Source: WJMT01 sp964445575
GTDB lineage: Bacteria > Acidobacteriota > Aminicenantia > Aminicenantales > Aminicenantaceae
NCBI GenBank assembly: GCA_964445575.1
Contig: CAYULB010000006.1
Span: forward strand, 1-64,000
Direction: 5' to 3'
DNA length: 64,000 bases
Both the position numbers and the translations under genes were made by a program. Numbering within the stretch: the first letter of the stretch is position 1; each line of letters starts with the position of its first letter. Shown piece by piece: positions 43,012 to 50,617 of the stretch. Under the pieces are notes generated by a model, which worked only from the letters and a program-made list of their open reading frames with translations, did not search any database and was not told the DNA's origin.

Positions 43012-43440
43012 TCAAACTTTTGAGTTTTTCACTCTTCCGTAGACGTCTTTAAGCCGGACAATGTCGTTTTCGTCTGATTTTCCTATCCAGATTTCCATGA
43101 TCCTTGCAGGGTGCTTTCCCACATTCCGGACTTGATGCGGGATTTTAAGGGGGATGAATATTTCTTCATTTTTTTTAGGCTTCCACACTCTTTTGCCGAC
43201 AGTTACTTCCAGACCTCTGTCAAGAGCGACCCAAAACTCGCTGCGGTGATGATGGTATTGAAGAGAAAGGGAAGCATTTGGTTTTACAGTGATGAGCTTT
43301 ATACTTCCTGCCTCTTGATGAGGATAGGAACGGAATTTTCCCCAGGGTCGGTGGTCTTCGATAATCTTTTTTCTGAATTCTCTTTCTTTTTCTGAAAGGG
43401 TCTTTTTGCTTGCAGAGGTGGTTCTCTTTTTAGTCATCAT
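43012..43440 (-). CDS. Cupin protein, mannose-6-phosphate isomerase type-II-like
   Basis: The 142-residue protein equals the C-terminal isomerase domain of ManC/AlgA-type enzymes: RPWGKFRSY, QYHHHRSEFWVAL with the metal-binding histidines, IPLKIPHQVRNVG and the ending DENDIVRLKDVYGR. It lacks the guanylyltransferase domain and stands alone. It probably interconverts mannose and fructose 6-phosphate, although stand-alone cupins can have other substrates. It follows ssb on the same strand after 37 nt, at the end of the tol-pal operon. Confidence 0.85.
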   Translation of the reverse strand: MMTKKRTTSASKKTLSEKEREFRKKIIEDHRPWGKFRSYPHQEAGSIKLITVKPNASLSLQYHHHRSEFWVALDRGLEVTVGKRVWKPKKNEEIFIPLKIPHQVRNVGKHPARIMEIWIGKSDENDIVRLKDVYGRVKNSKV

Positions 43441-43477
43441 TATCAGTCATAAAATGCTCTGTTTGGAGTTAATGGGT

Positions 43478-43933
43478 TTAAAAGGGGACGTCCTCGTCTT
43501 CACTGTCTGTGTCTGGCATGTTCTGGTCTGAAGGAAAGTCGGACTCATCCTCGAGATCAGGGGGGGATTGAATGGTTTCTGTATCTCCTCTTTTTCCGAG
43601 TAGGGTGATCTGATAGGCATGGATTTTTGTGGTGTATCTTTGATTGCCTTTGCGGTCCTCCCATTTGTCTGTTCTCAGCCTTCCTTCAATAAGAACCTGT
43701 TTGCCTTTTGATAAATACTTTTCACAGAATTCTGCAGTTTTACCCCAGGATACGACCCTATGCCATTCAGTTCGGTCTTCACTTTCTTTTGTTTGTGGAT
43801 TGAAGATCCGCTCATTGGTGGCTAATGAGTAATTGGCTACGGCCCTGTTGGATTGAGGAATATATCTGACTTCAGGATCCGCACCGAGTCTCCCTACTAA
43901 AATGACCTTGTTGTAGCTGTTTATATCTCTCAT
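43478..43933 (-). CDS. ssb: Single-stranded DNA-binding protein
   Basis: SSB coats single-stranded DNA in replication and repair. The 151-residue protein has the OB fold (NKVILVGRLGADPEVRY, ANYSLATNE, WHRVVSWGKTAEFCEKYLSKGKQVLIEGRL). An acidic tail ends in DEDVPF, the conserved tip that binds partner proteins. Its ATG overlaps the stop codon of cpoB by 1 nt (TAATG). Co-transcription with tol-pal is unusual, since ssb normally sits with rpsF or uvrA. Confidence 0.96.
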   Translation of the reverse strand: MRDINSYNKVILVGRLGADPEVRYIPQSNRAVANYSLATNERIFNPQTKESEDRTEWHRVVSWGKTAEFCEKYLSKGKQVLIEGRLRTDKWEDRKGNQRYTTKIHAYQITLLGKRGDTETIQSPPDLEDESDFPSDQNMPDTDSEDEDVPF

Positions 43934-44811
43934 TATAAAATCCTAGATCTTATTTCCTTTATTTTTTCTTGGGCGATTCTGGTCTCTTCTTCAAGTGGAA
44001 ATTTGCTGATGAGAAGCTTGAATACAGCTAAAGCCTCTTCTTCTTTTTCCATTTCCATCAGGCTGATGCCTTTTTTAAGGTAAGCTGCGGGAACTCTATC
44101 TCCTTCCGGGTAGCTTAGAATAAGGACATTGAATTTCTTTACGGCTTCTTCATGCTTTTCCTGGCTGAAATAGCATTCACCGATCCAGTAGAGTGCATTG
44201 TCGGCAAGAGGGCTTTCGGGAAAGTTTTCCAGATAGATTTCAAAACCTTCAATGGCTAATTGAAAATTGCCTTTCAGGTAATCAGACCGGGCTAAGTTGT
44301 AGACTTCTTGAGGAGACAGATCAGGATCAAGGGGAGTCTTGGGCTTCTGTTCTTCTTCAGATATCTCTGTTTGTTCCTCGGTTGATTCTTGTTCGGATTT
44401 ACTTAGAGCTTCTTCAGAAGCTGTTTCTTCTGTATCTGAAGGGATGGTTTTTGCTGACTGTTTGATTTCAATTAAATCCTCTGAAATTTGTGAAAGGCGA
44501 GAACTCAGCGAGTCGAATCTCTCAAGTATGATTTGGTACTGAGCAGGGACCTTTTCTTGTTCTTTATTGAGGTCTGCTTGTTGGGTCCGAATGATCTTAA
44601 TCAATTGGTAAATTTCATCTAACTGCTTTTTTATGGAACGGATGGATTCCTGGTTTTGCTTTATTTTTTCTTCTAGGTCATGAATCTTCTGTTTCAGTAT
44701 CTGCACATCTTTGTATATGAGCTCGTAAGCTTTTTGGCTTTTTTGGATTCCTAAAAGCAGTATGGGACACAAGAAGAGAAGAATGATCCCAGAGTAAATC
44801 CTTTTGGCCAT
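43933..44811 (-). CDS. cpoB: Tol-Pal system coordinator CpoB/YbgF-like
   Basis: CpoB links outer-membrane constriction and septal peptidoglycan synthesis in the periplasm. The 292-residue protein has an N-terminal signal segment (about 5-22), a long coiled coil (about 25-125), an acidic S/E-rich linker (about 126-165), and about three TPR-like repeats (YLKGNFQLAIEGFEIYL; ALYWIGECYFSQEKHEEAV; LKKGISLMEMEKEEEALA). Its position directly after pal supports the identity. Confidence 0.9.
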   Translation of the reverse strand: MAKRIYSGIILLFLCPILLLGIQKSQKAYELIYKDVQILKQKIHDLEEKIKQNQESIRSIKKQLDEIYQLIKIIRTQQADLNKEQEKVPAQYQIILERFDSLSSRLSQISEDLIEIKQSAKTIPSDTEETASEEALSKSEQESTEEQTEISEEEQKPKTPLDPDLSPQEVYNLARSDYLKGNFQLAIEGFEIYLENFPESPLADNALYWIGECYFSQEKHEEAVKKFNVLILSYPEGDRVPAAYLKKGISLMEMEKEEEALAVFKLLISKFPLEEETRIAQEKIKEIRSRIL

Positions 44812-44823
44812 AGATGAAAAGGT

Positions 44824-45372
44824 CTATTTTTCTATTATAGTGAATTCATCTCTTCTATTTTTCTGCCAAGCGATTTCATTATGACCAGGATCTAAGGGCT
44901 GGCTTTTTCCATAGGAAATGATTTCTATTCTATCTGGGGAAATTCCCAAAGAAATAAGATAGTCCCGAGCGCTCTGGGCTCTTTTTTCTCCGAGAGCAAG
45001 GTTGTATTCCTCGGTTCCGCGTTCGTCACAGTGACCTTCGATCAATATTTTTACGCTTTCCCATTTTTTCAGCCACTGGGCGTTTTTTTCAAGAATCGGC
45101 TTTGCATCTTCTCTGATGAAATATTTATCAAAATCAAAATGGATCATTTCAAGAGGCTGTTCTGAGTTGATTTCTTCCAGGGTCTTTTGTTCAAATATTT
45201 CTTCCTCTGTTAATTCTGGTTCTTTGGCTGGAGGTTTTTCTACTTTTTCAACTTTGGGCTGTTCTTGGACCTGGGGGGGAGGGGGTGGAGTTTCTTCGAC
45301 TTTTTTCCTGCAGGAGGAAAAGAGTGAAAAGACCAACAGAAAAGAGACGGACAGTACAATAAATTTTTTCAT
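44824..45372 (-). CDS. pal: Peptidoglycan-associated lipoprotein Pal
   Basis: Pal tethers the outer membrane to peptidoglycan and interacts with TolB. From ATG 45372 the 182-residue protein has a lipoprotein signal with C21 in FSSC, a proline- and lysine-rich linker, and an OmpA-type domain (about 70-182). That domain contains IHFDFDKYFI, EGHCDERGTEEYN and LGEKRAQSARDYLISLGI. The frame is open further upstream, but AAAGGAG is 5 nt from this ATG and the signal peptide starts here. A promoter of its own lies upstream. Confidence 0.95.
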   Translation of the reverse strand: MKKFIVLSVSFLLVFSLFSSCRKKVEETPPPPPQVQEQPKVEKVEKPPAKEPELTEEEIFEQKTLEEINSEQPLEMIHFDFDKYFIREDAKPILEKNAQWLKKWESVKILIEGHCDERGTEEYNLALGEKRAQSARDYLISLGISPDRIEIISYGKSQPLDPGHNEIAWQKNRRDEFTIIEK

Positions 45373-45435
45373 GGGTACTCCTTTGAATTTAATGTTTTTG
45401 TAAGATACATTTTTTCCAGGTATGTTGTCTATGTC

Positions 45436-45464
45436 TATATACAATGAATATATGCTGTTGTCAA
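45436..45464 (-). promoter_or_regulatory. Internal promoter for pal-cpoB-ssb
   Basis: Minus-strand TTGACA (45459-45464), 17-bp spacer, TATATA (45436-45441), in the 107-bp gap between tolB and pal. The leader is about 57 nt with a standard ribosome-binding site. Confidence 0.65.
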
Positions 45465-45479
45465 ATAGTATAAGAAATT

Positions 45480-46784
45480 TTATTTTCGAGACCAGTTGGG
45501 CAGTTTGTTTTCACCATTGGAAGTAAGGCGTCTTAAATGACTTCCGTCATAATCAATAGAATAAATTTGGATAGTTCCTGTACGGTTGGATGAAAAAATT
45601 ATATGACGTCCATCAGGAGACCAGGAAGGGCTTTCATTCCGGGAATAACCCTCTGTTAGCTTTATAATGCGGTCTGTTCTGAGATTGAGGACATAAAGGT
45701 CAAATACAGCCGCGACTCTGGAAACATACACGATCCTGTCTCCTGTGGGGGCCCATGCTGGCGCGTCGTGATAATTCCCTCCAAAGCTGCGCCTGCGGAC
45801 ATTGGACCCTTCGGCATCCATGATGTATATTTGAGGAGAGCCCAGCCGGTCGGATGTGAACGCGATTTCCCTATTGTTGGGGGACCAGGATGGAGCCGTA
45901 TCTATGGCGTTGTTGTAAGTGAGACGCCTGATGTTTTTTCCGTTGGTGTCCGCGATATAAATTTCTGAATTAGACTCGTCTTCAGTGGAGCAGAAGGCCA
46001 TTTTTTTACCGTCGTAGGAAAAATCAGCCCCAAAGCTGGTGCCTTTGTCCATGACCAGAGTCCTTTGGCCTTCAAAAGGATTGAAAAGATAAAGAGCGGC
46101 TTTCTGTCCGTCATAAGCTGTATAGGCAATGGTTCTTCCGTCAGCAGACCAAGCTGGCATATAATCTCTGGATTTATTGAATGTCAAACGGGTCTGATTG
46201 TGGCCGTCGTAATCCATCATATAAAGCTCGTCATTCCCGTTGCGGTTGGAGACGAAAACGATTTTGGTGGTAAAAATAGGGGGTTCTCCGTATAGAATCA
46301 TAAACTCATTGGACACCTTATGCCCCACCAAACGCAGTAGACTTGGATCCGATTGGTATTTTTTCCCTTTGATGAACCGGGAGGATTTGACATCATATGT
46401 TTTTGCTTCAAACAATAGAGAGCCGTCCTCGCTTTGAGTGACTTCTCCGCTCAGAAGGAGTTTGGCTTCAATGGATTCCCAGTTTTTAAAATTAATATCC
46501 TCTGGATTTAAGGGGTCAATATATTTGTAGTAATCTTCATGAAGAGGCTTGAACACTCTGCTGTATTCAAGGTCAGAAATGATGACTTCTCTTAAAATCG
46601 ATGCTGCTGAAGTCAATTCTGAAGAATTGTTTTTTGTTATGAATTGGGGAACAGCTACAGGAATAACAGGCATGCCTTCTCTGATCCTCATCACGACTTC
46701 CTGCTGGGGGCTGGAATTGATCCCCATAGGAAATAAAACGAATAAGACTAAAAATGGAATGGAAGCAGAAGTTATTTTTTTCAT
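45480..46784 (-). CDS. tolB: Tol-Pal system protein TolB
   Basis: TolB is the periplasmic partner of Pal. The 434-residue protein has a signal peptide (about 1-25), an N-terminal alpha/beta domain (IPVAVPQFITKN and SRVFKPL), and a six-bladed propeller built from WD40-like PD40 repeats. Repeated phrases are ELYMMDYDG, DYMPAWSADGR, EIYIADTNGKNIRRLTYN, APSWSPNNREIAF, PAWAPTGDRI and SPSWSPDGRHIIF. Its start overlaps tolA by 4 bp. No frameshift is seen. Confidence 0.95.
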   Translation of the reverse strand: MKKITSASIPFLVLFVLFPMGINSSPQQEVVMRIREGMPVIPVAVPQFITKNNSSELTSAASILREVIISDLEYSRVFKPLHEDYYKYIDPLNPEDINFKNWESIEAKLLLSGEVTQSEDGSLLFEAKTYDVKSSRFIKGKKYQSDPSLLRLVGHKVSNEFMILYGEPPIFTTKIVFVSNRNGNDELYMMDYDGHNQTRLTFNKSRDYMPAWSADGRTIAYTAYDGQKAALYLFNPFEGQRTLVMDKGTSFGADFSYDGKKMAFCSTEDESNSEIYIADTNGKNIRRLTYNNAIDTAPSWSPNNREIAFTSDRLGSPQIYIMDAEGSNVRRRSFGGNYHDAPAWAPTGDRIVYVSRVAAVFDLYVLNLRTDRIIKLTEGYSRNESPSWSPDGRHIIFSSNRTGTIQIYSIDYDGSHLRRLTSNGENKLPNWSRK

Positions 46785-47611
46785 TGGGTATGCTCAAATA
46801 TTATGCGGAGTAAAAGGTATTCTTCTTTGTATTCTGCAGGCAAAGGAGGGAATGGAGCTGAGGAGCGCACCGCACGTATTGCTGAGAGGTCAAGAGACTT
46901 TACCCTGCTTGATTCCACTATTTCTGGTTCTGATATATGACCATCCTGGTAGATCCGGAAGGATATCGTGGTAAAATAATCCCCGCTGAGACCGGTGCTT
47001 ATCCGAGAAGTGTACCAATTATTGGAAATTCTTCCGTGCAATGTCTGCAAATACCAGGTATACGGAAAAGAGGATAAGCCTATTTGAGAAGAGTATTCTG
47101 AGCCAAAACCAACTCCTCCTCCTCCTCCTCCTCCGATTCTCAAACCAGTGCCGCTTCCTTCTGTTCCTGAATCCGATTTATCTGTCTTTGTTTGAGCTGA
47201 AGATGTTTCCGTGGATTTTTGGATCACAGTTTTTTTTGTGAGGTCGACCTTTTTTTCTTTTTTTGGCTTGTCTACAGGGTGTCTGAGGGATGATTTTTGT
47301 TCTTCTATGTTTTGAGGGACGGTGAGGTCGCTGAGGCTTTCTCTTTCTGGAAGAGAGGTTTCCTCTGTTATTTCAGTTTCTGGGGCTTCACCTGGGGATC
47401 CTCCGGGGGGTCCTCCCATCCCGCCGCTTCCTCCTCCCCCTCCTCCGGGAAAAGAGACTACGTTCACATAATGGACCAATCCTTTTTGAGAATGAGTTGG
47501 AAAGTGGGGAGAAACAAGGACCAATATAAAGATCAAAAGATGTAGGGATGCTGATAGAATGAGGGCCTGTCTGAATGATTTAAATTCTCTGGAGGGCAAA
47601 GATTGACTCAT
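46781..47611 (-). CDS. tolA: TolA/TonB-like energy-transducing protein
   Basis: This protein spans the periplasm and passes energy from TolQR to the outer membrane. The 276 residues comprise one N-terminal transmembrane helix (about 17-36), a glycine- and proline-rich stretch, a charged linker with KPKKEKKVDL, a second poly-glycine tract, and a C-terminal domain. The latter (about 195-276) has FPYTWYLQTLHGRISNNW and FRIYQDGHISEPEI, as in TonB/TolA C-terminal domains. The long alpha-helical domain of E. coli TolA is replaced by low-complexity sequence. Position between tolR and tolB argues for TolA. Confidence 0.88.
   Translation of the reverse strand: MSQSLPSREFKSFRQALILSASLHLLIFILVLVSPHFPTHSQKGLVHYVNVVSFPGGGGGGSGGMGGPPGGSPGEAPETEITEETSLPERESLSDLTVPQNIEEQKSSLRHPVDKPKKEKKVDLTKKTVIQKSTETSSAQTKTDKSDSGTEGSGTGLRIGGGGGGGVGFGSEYSSQIGLSSFPYTWYLQTLHGRISNNWYTSRISTGLSGDYFTTISFRIYQDGHISEPEIVESSRVKSLDLSAIRAVRSSAPFPPLPAEYKEEYLLLRIIFEHTQ
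47113..47134. repeat. CTC trinucleotide repeat encoding poly-glycine in tolA
   Basis: About seven uninterrupted CTC/GAG-type triplets (TCC on the plus strand, GGA on the coding strand) encode the second glycine tract. Changes in copy number would alter linker length without shifting frame. Confidence 0.8.
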
Positions 47612-48042
47612 CCGTCTTCTTTCTCCTCTAAAGGTTTAACAACCAGCCCCACTACCTGAATGCCCGCTTTTTTAACAATATCCAGTATTCGAATAACAAA
47701 TCCATAGGGGAGACTCTCGTCAGCTCTTATAAAAACGATCTTTTTTTCTTTCCCGTAAAAATATTCTTTGAGCCGCTGCTCTAACAGAAATTGATTGATG
47801 ACCTGGTCTTCTATGTGAATGAACTTATCGCTGGTAATGGTTAAGGTCAGCCCTTCTTCAGCAGGAGCAGATTCGGTTTCTGCCTGGGGAAGGTCGACTC
47901 CAATTCCTGACTGCATCATTGGAGCGGTGACCATAAATATGATCAGGAGCACCAGCATGACGTCAACTAGAGGGGTTACGTTGATCTGGGATAGTGAGGT
48001 GCCAACCTCTTTTTTACTTATAGGCCTGTATTTAAATGCCAT
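47608..48042 (-). CDS. tolR: ExbD/TolR-family protein
   Basis: This is the small proton-channel partner of TolQ. The 144-residue protein has a short cytoplasmic N-terminus, one transmembrane helix containing the essential aspartate (VTPLVDVMLVLLIIFMV), and a periplasmic domain with GVDLPQA, IRADESLPYGFVIRILDIVKKAGI and VGLV. It overlaps tolQ by 11 bp and tolA by 4 bp. Tol rather than Exb assignment comes from the downstream tolB-pal. Confidence 0.93.
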   Translation of the reverse strand: MAFKYRPISKKEVGTSLSQINVTPLVDVMLVLLIIFMVTAPMMQSGIGVDLPQAETESAPAEEGLTLTITSDKFIHIEDQVINQFLLEQRLKEYFYGKEKKIVFIRADESLPYGFVIRILDIVKKAGIQVVGLVVKPLEEKEDG

Positions 48043-48694
48043 AGAGTCGTTCGGTTATGGTGATAAATTCAATGGAAAAATCTTCCATATCGCTCACGGT
48101 CTCTTTGATCTTCTGCAGGAAGTGGTTGTAAGCAATCACTGCGGGAATAGCTGCAAAAAGTCCGAGAGCAGTGGCGACCAGAGCCTCTGCGATGCCCGGG
48201 GCTACTGTTACCAGACTGGCAGACTTTTTGACTCCGATACCAATAAAAGAATCCATAATGCCCCACACGGTTCCAAAAAGCCCTATGAAGGGAGTGACAC
48301 TTCCTGTGGTAGCCAAAAAACTCATCATTTTTTCCAGCCGTTTGACTTCTTTGTTTGAGGCTTTAATAAAAGCTCTGTTTATGCTTTCCAGGTTTTCAGA
48401 AGTAAGAGGGGATTCTGGATTGGACTTCTTGGTATAGGCCAGCACTTTGAATCCTGATTTAAATAGAGAAGCCAGGGGACTGGCTTTATATTTTTGGGAA
48501 GCATTGTTGACTTCTGCCAGGTTTCTGCTTTTTTTAAAAACAGACATAAATTTTTCAGATTCTTTCTCAAGGGTTTTAAAAGTCTTTCTTTTAAAGTATA
48601 TGACTGCCCAGGAGAACACTGAAAAAAGCAGAAGTATTAACAAGGTTATTTTGACGACGATGCTGGCTTCGAAGATAAGTTGGATAAAGTTCAT
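48032..48694 (-). CDS. tolQ: MotA/TolQ/ExbB proton channel protein
   Basis: TolQ forms the inner-membrane proton channel with TolR. From ATG 48694 it has 220 residues with three transmembrane helices (about 10-30, 125-150 and 165-185). The family segment FIGLFGTVWGIMDSFIGIG is followed by APGIAEALVATALGLFAAIPAVIAYN. A TTG at 48706 is in frame but lies inside the predicted promoter spacing. The ATG is 12 nt after the -10 box and has no Shine-Dalgarno sequence. It is the first gene of tolQRAB-pal-cpoB-ssb. Confidence 0.93.
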   Translation of the reverse strand: MNFIQLIFEASIVVKITLLILLLFSVFSWAVIYFKRKTFKTLEKESEKFMSVFKKSRNLAEVNNASQKYKASPLASLFKSGFKVLAYTKKSNPESPLTSENLESINRAFIKASNKEVKRLEKMMSFLATTGSVTPFIGLFGTVWGIMDSFIGIGVKKSASLVTVAPGIAEALVATALGLFAAIPAVIAYNHFLQKIKETVSDMEDFSIEFITITERLYGI

Positions 48695-48706
48695 TTTCGA
48701 GTTCAA

Positions 48707-48735
48707 AAAGTAGCATACACCCGAAATATTGTCAA
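48707..48735 (-). promoter_or_regulatory. Promoter of the tol operon, overlapping a repeat end
   Basis: Minus-strand TTGACA (48730-48735), 17-bp spacer, TACTTT (48707-48712) with an extended -10 TG (TGCTACTTT). The -35 box is formed at the outer end of the repeat element that begins at 48733. Confidence 0.5.
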
Positions 48736-48864
48736 CCTGACCTATTCATAAAAAAATGGCGATGTTTTCATTATTAATTTATTTCCAGCGATTTACAAGT
48801 ATTTATTAAGAACAATACCTTGAACATTTTTTCTGATTGCATTTTTATTTTAATCGCCATTTTT
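48733..48864. repeat. Second copy of the MITE-like element, right end lost
   Basis: The left end CAACCTGACCTATTCATA followed by AAAAAATGGCGAT (48733-48763) is nearly identical to the terminal repeat of the element at 50445-50598. The inner matching end ATCGCCATTTTT is at 48853-48864. The core between them resembles the other copy read on the opposite strand (GATTTACA and TTTTAATCGCCAT are shared). Beyond 48864 the expected terminus is replaced by GC-rich sequence. Confidence 0.65.
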
Positions 48865-49006
48865 CTACCTTACAGGCGAGCCGATCTCGCGGCATCTGCT
48901 TCGTTACAGGGCATTCGCAGTGAAGGACCACACCTTCATGCCCTGGCGCCTCGCATCTGCCGCAACCTCGACTCGTGAATAAACCATCTTTCACCTGGTT
49001 TATTCA
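48865..49006. repeat. GC-rich hairpin segment and repeat-end palindrome between tolQ and ktrB
   Basis: This stretch, far richer in GC than its surroundings, holds no gene. It contains a long hairpin: CAGGGCAT (48907-48914) pairs with ATGCCCTG (48938-48945), and inner GAAGG pairs with CCTTC around an ACCACA loop, with a 7-nt bulge. Downstream, TGAATAAACCA (48976-48986) and TGGTTTATTCA (48996-49006) form an 11-bp inverted repeat. Its left flank GACTCGTGAATAA matches the copies at 10453 and 33825. It looks like a compound or nested repeat. Confidence 0.55.
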
Positions 49007-49026
49007 TCAAAGCTCCCACAGGGTGA

Positions 49027-49055
49027 TTGACAAATAAAAAGAGAAATAATAGATT
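49027..49055 (+). promoter_or_regulatory. Promoter of ktrB
   Basis: TTGACA (49027-49032), 17-bp spacer, TAGATT (49050-49055). An in-frame TTG codon for ktrB is part of this -35 box and so cannot be the translation start. Confidence 0.6.
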
Positions 49056-49071
49056 AATATTCCGAAATCAG

Positions 49072-50442
49072 ATGATAAAAAAAATGATGGGAAAAATCGG
49101 ATTATTCTTAAAAGGGATTCGAATTTACCCTGCACGGTTTCTGGCCGTAAGTTTTGTGATTACCATATTTATTGGAACAGTGCTGCTGTGCATGCCCTTC
49201 AGCGTCACTTCTGGCCCTATTTCATTTACAGATGCTCTGTTCACTTCAACTTCAGCGGTTTGTGTGACCGGGCTTATCGTTCAGGATACAGGCACTTATT
49301 TTTCTCCTGTAGGGCAGGTTATCATCATGATGCTTTTCCAAATCGGTGGTCTGGGGATTATGACTTTTTCCACCCTTGTTCTTCTGGTGGCGGGGAAAAG
49401 CATTGCCATAAGAGACGGGATATCCCTTAAAGAAGATTTTATTCATTCCAAATCCATAAGAGTTCATTCTTTGATTAGGAATGTCTTTTTATACACTCTA
49501 TGCATAGAAGCGTTGGGGACATTGTTTTTTTATTTAAAATTCCACCATGAATTTCCGAATGGAAAAGCTTTGTTCCACTCTGTTTTTCACTCCATTTCTG
49601 CTTTTTGTAATGCAGGATTTTGTCTGTATAAGAACAGCTTTGAAGCGTTTCAAGGAGATATCGGGGTCAACTTAAACCTCATTGTCCTCATAATTTTGGG
49701 AGGGCTTGGTTTTATGGTGCTGAGAGAAACCAGCGGTTTTTTTATTAAACTTCTCAAAAAACAAAGGGTCAGATTTTCTCTGCACACCAAAGTGGTTTAT
49801 AGAGTGACCTTTTTTCTTATCTTATTTTCTTCGGTTTTATTCTTTATCTTGGAGCACAATCATTCATTGAAAAATTTTTCCCTTAAAAAAAAGATCCTCT
49901 CTTCAATTTTTCAAGTGGTGACTCCCCGGACAGCTGGTTTTAACACCATGGATTTAAACACTTTGGGCCTGGGCATGGTTTTTTTCTTGATCATTTTGAT
50001 GTTTATAGGAGCTTCTCCGGGCTCATCAGGGGGAGGAGTCAAGACCACCACTGCAGGAGCGGTGTTTGCTTTTTTAAGGTCAAAGATGTTAGCCCGTGAA
50101 TCAGTCAGTCTATCTAACCGGACTCTCGGAGTTAAGCAGATAACCAAAGCTTTCACAGTCATCACTCTTGGAATTTGTGTTACTTGTGTTTCCGTATTTA
50201 TTCTTCTTATTACTCAACCCGGGGTGGAAATGAGGGAAGTTTTTTTTGAGGTTTTTTCAGCTTTTGGTACTGTGGGGCTTTCTCTAGGATTGACTCCTCG
50301 CTTGAATGACATAGGAAAGATTGTGATCATTCTGACCATGTATATTGGAAGGATCGGCCCTCTTACTTTTCTTTATATTTTCAGTCGTGAAATCCCTAAG
50401 GGAAGGTATGATTATGTTGAAGAATCCATCATGATTGGATAA
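49072..50442 (+). CDS. ktrB: TrkH/KtrB-family potassium uptake channel subunit
   Basis: This is the membrane subunit of a K+ (possibly Na+-coupled) uptake system. From ATG 49072 it has 456 residues arranged as four M1-P-M2 repeats. The selectivity-filter loops are visible: TSTSAVCVTGLIV, SISAFCNAGF, VTPRTAGFNTMD and SAFGTVGLSLG. The size and the simple RCK partner (ktrA) fit KtrB better than the longer TrkH. Further ATGs at 49084 and 49087 are possible because no Shine-Dalgarno sequence is clear. A 154-bp repeat element lies between its stop and ktrA. Confidence 0.92.
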   Translation: MIKKMMGKIGLFLKGIRIYPARFLAVSFVITIFIGTVLLCMPFSVTSGPISFTDALFTSTSAVCVTGLIVQDTGTYFSPVGQVIIMMLFQIGGLGIMTFSTLVLLVAGKSIAIRDGISLKEDFIHSKSIRVHSLIRNVFLYTLCIEALGTLFFYLKFHHEFPNGKALFHSVFHSISAFCNAGFCLYKNSFEAFQGDIGVNLNLIVLIILGGLGFMVLRETSGFFIKLLKKQRVRFSLHTKVVYRVTFFLILFSSVLFFILEHNHSLKNFSLKKKILSSIFQVVTPRTAGFNTMDLNTLGLGMVFFLIILMFIGASPGSSGGGVKTTTAGAVFAFLRSKMLARESVSLSNRTLGVKQITKAFTVITLGICVTCVSVFILLITQPGVEMREVFFEVFSAFGTVGLSLGLTPRLNDIGKIVIILTMYIGRIGPLTFLYIFSREIPKGRYDYVEESIMIG

Positions 50443-50444
50443 AA

Positions 50445-50598
50445 TTAACCTGACCTATTCATAAAAAAATGGCGATTAAAATGAAAGTAAAAACAAACAA
50501 AAAGTTTTCAGTTATCATTTTTGTAAAAAGCATGTAAATCCTTGAAAGCAAAACAAAAGATTGAACATCGCCATTTTTTTATGAATAATCCAGGTTAA
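50445..50598. mobile_element. 154-bp MITE-like element with 32-bp terminal inverted repeats
   Basis: The ends 50445-50476 and 50567-50598 are inverted copies matching at 29 of 32 positions. Both start TTAACCTG and end TTCATAAAAAAATGGCGAT toward the inside; the only mismatches are three adjacent bases (ACC versus GAT). The AT-rich core encodes nothing. If transcribed through, the ends would form a very stable hairpin between ktrB and ktrA. No transposase or clear target duplication is visible; TTAA at both tips may be part of the repeat. Confidence 0.8.
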
Positions 50599-50617
50599 TT
50601 GTCAGGAGAAAAAAACA

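Noticed and set aside
47100..47460. Repeats in tolA as a CRISPR or satellite array
   Set aside because: They are triplet repeats coding for glycine in a conserved reading frame, without spacers.
49027..49071. TTG start for ktrB
   Set aside because: The TTG is the beginning of the TTGACA -35 box; the ATG at 49072 lies downstream of the predicted transcription start.
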